Positions 6,626 to 7,595 of a stretch of DNA of 7,595 nucleotides are shown here, piece by piece. Position 1 is the first letter of the stretch. Each line of letters begins with the position of its first letter. A program made the translations under genes and the position numbers. Under the pieces are notes generated by a model that worked only from the letters and a program-made list of their open reading frames with translations, had not been told where the DNA came from and ran no database searches. This DNA is from an uncultured bacterium (lineage in GTDB: Bacteria; Verrucomicrobiota; Kiritimatiellia; RFP12; UBA1067). The DNA lies in contig CACZAK010000260.1 of assembly GCA_902779075.1 (NCBI GenBank), positions 1 through 7,595 on the forward strand. Reading direction: 5' to 3'.

Positions 6626-7595
6626 TCAGTTGCAGTATGCGGAGAAATCGCGGATGAGCGGCTTCGCGGCGGAGGCCGCGACGGAGAGTCGCAGGCGCGA
6701 GGCGGCGACCTTCTCGAAGCGGACGATGTGCTTGTGCCCGACGCACGTGCCGGAGTAGAGTTTCTTCCATTCCGCGCCGACAAGCGCCTCCAGGTCAAAC
6801 TTGCGGATACGCTCGCCCTGCTCGATGCGCTCTGCGAGGATCACCTGGTTCACCGGACAGGAATCCTTCGGGATCACGAGTTCAAGGCGGTCGCCCTCTC
6901 CTTCGGCGGCCGCGAGTCTGTTTGCGTAGCGTCCCTTGATGCGCCGACCGAACTCGGCGTAGGTCTTCATCTCGCTTTCGAGAATGAGACCGTCAGGCTG
7001 CGGCGCGGCGTTGAGGAGGAGGTTGCAGTTGCGCCCCACGGAACGGTCGTACATGTTCATGAGGTAGTCCATCGTCCAGTTCGGTCCCCTATTGTAGCAG
7101 AACCACCTGTTGCGCCCAAGCGGGACATCGCACTCGCCGGGAATCCACCTTCCGCCGTCGGGATTGCCGTTGTACTGCATCTCCTTCGTGCCGTCGTCCG
7201 CCGTGCCGTCGATTCCCGTGGCCCAGCAGGGATACGGTGCCACACCGCGTTCATTGCCAACCCAGCGTATCAGGTTCTTCGCTTCGGGAGGTCCTTGGAA
7301 GAGAAGTGCGTTCGGTTGGTACTTCTCGATGAGCGGCAAGAGATCGGGGCCACCCTTCTCCGGCGCCAGCGCGCCGCCGTCGAACCATATCTCGAAGAGT
7401 TCTCCGTAGCGGCTCCAGAGTTCCTCGGTCATCCTCTCGCATATCTTCGCGTACCGCTTCTTCGACTCGGGCGAGGGGTCGCCCAGCCAGCAGCCCTTCA
7501 CAAAGACACGACCAAGATTGTCCACGCCAAGGAATCCGTTGCCGGAAACGCTTGCGTAAAGACCGGGCAAAAGGCCGTACCTGCGGGCACTCTCG
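6626..7595 (-). CDS. GH29 alpha-L-fucosidase, C-terminal part (5' end beyond the right edge)
   Basis: Family GH29 enzymes remove terminal alpha-L-fucose with retention of configuration. About 322 codons are visible; the frame is still open at the window edge, where it reads ESARRYGLLPGLYASVSGNG, a typical mid-barrel segment, so the start and any signal peptide lie outside. A TTG at 7570 is internal and not the start. LFEIWFDGG contains the expected nucleophile Asp (bases 7379-7381). IRWVGNERG follows 43 residues later; its Glu (7250-7252) matches the acid/base position I associate with the GH29-B group, which favours alpha-1,3/1,4-linked fucose in Lewis-type structures. GGRWIPGECDV, then RWFCYNRGP, and NCNLLLNAAPQPDGL are further family motifs. 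The last 85 residues form the usual C-terminal beta-sandwich (RIRKFDLEAL, then WKKLYSGTCVGHKHIVRFE). The stop is TGA at 6626-6628. It is followed by a 260-base gap and the DUF4838 gene on the same strand. The subgroup call is less certain than the family. Confidence 0.95.
   Translation of the reverse strand, partial: ESARRYGLLPGLYASVSGNGFLGVDNLGRVFVKGCWLGDPSPESKKRYAKICERMTEELWSRYGELFEIWFDGGALAPEKGGPDLLPLIEKYQPNALLFQGPPEAKNLIRWVGNERGVAPYPCWATGIDGTADDGTKEMQYNGNPDGGRWIPGECDVPLGRNRWFCYNRGPNWTMDYLMNMYDRSVGRNCNLLLNAAPQPDGLILESEMKTYAEFGRRIKGRYANRLAAAEGEGDRLELVIPKDSCPVNQVILAERIEQGERIRKFDLEALVGAEWKKLYSGTCVGHKHIVRFEKVAASRLRLSVAASAAKPLIRDFSAYCN

Overview
The window is a piece of a bacterial carbohydrate-degradation locus with high G+C in third codon positions. 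It holds four sizeable genes, at least three of which clearly encode glycan-degrading enzymes, and three carry visible signal peptides. It shows no SusC/SusD pair, regulator, transposase or RNA gene. The mix of a DUF6259-type protein, a DUF4838-type protein, a GH20 hexosaminidase and a GH29 fucosidase, with no TonB-dependent uptake genes, is what I would expect from an uncultured PVC-group bacterium (Kiritimatiellota, Lentisphaerota or Verrucomicrobiota), possibly from a gut. That placement is inference from gene content, not from a marker gene.

Layout. Bases 1-105 (minus strand) hold a short coding-looking fragment that runs off the left edge. Bases 106-198 are an AT-richer promoter region. 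Bases 199-2307 (plus) encode a secreted 702-residue protein with a TIM-barrel-like core, called DUF6259. A 107-base convergent gap follows. Bases 2415-3995 (minus) encode an intact secreted GH20 beta-N-acetylhexosaminidase. Bases 4084-6365 (minus) hold a DUF4838-family gene whose reading frame is broken near base 6057, apparently by a small deletion. It may be broken again near its 3' end, where a coding-like tail continues to a stop at 4010, just before the GH20 ribosome binding site. Bases 6366-6625 are a 260-base regulatory gap with several palindromes and repeats. Bases 6626-7595 (minus) are the C-terminal two thirds of a GH29 alpha-L-fucosidase that enters from the right edge.

How they fit together. 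GH29 would remove fucose and GH20 would remove terminal GlcNAc or GalNAc. The fucosidase has the W-V-G-N-E-x-G signature that I associate with alpha-1,3/1,4-fucosidases, so a fucosylated, HexNAc-containing glycan (mucin, N-glycan or Lewis-type) is the likely substrate. The DUF6259 and DUF4838 proteins are the least characterised parts and could supply further hydrolase activities. The main surprises are the broken DUF4838 gene, a GH20 enzyme lacking the usual Glu of its W-x-E motif, and three coding-like scraps (1-105, 2308-2414, 4010-4105) that suggest past rearrangement or gene decay.
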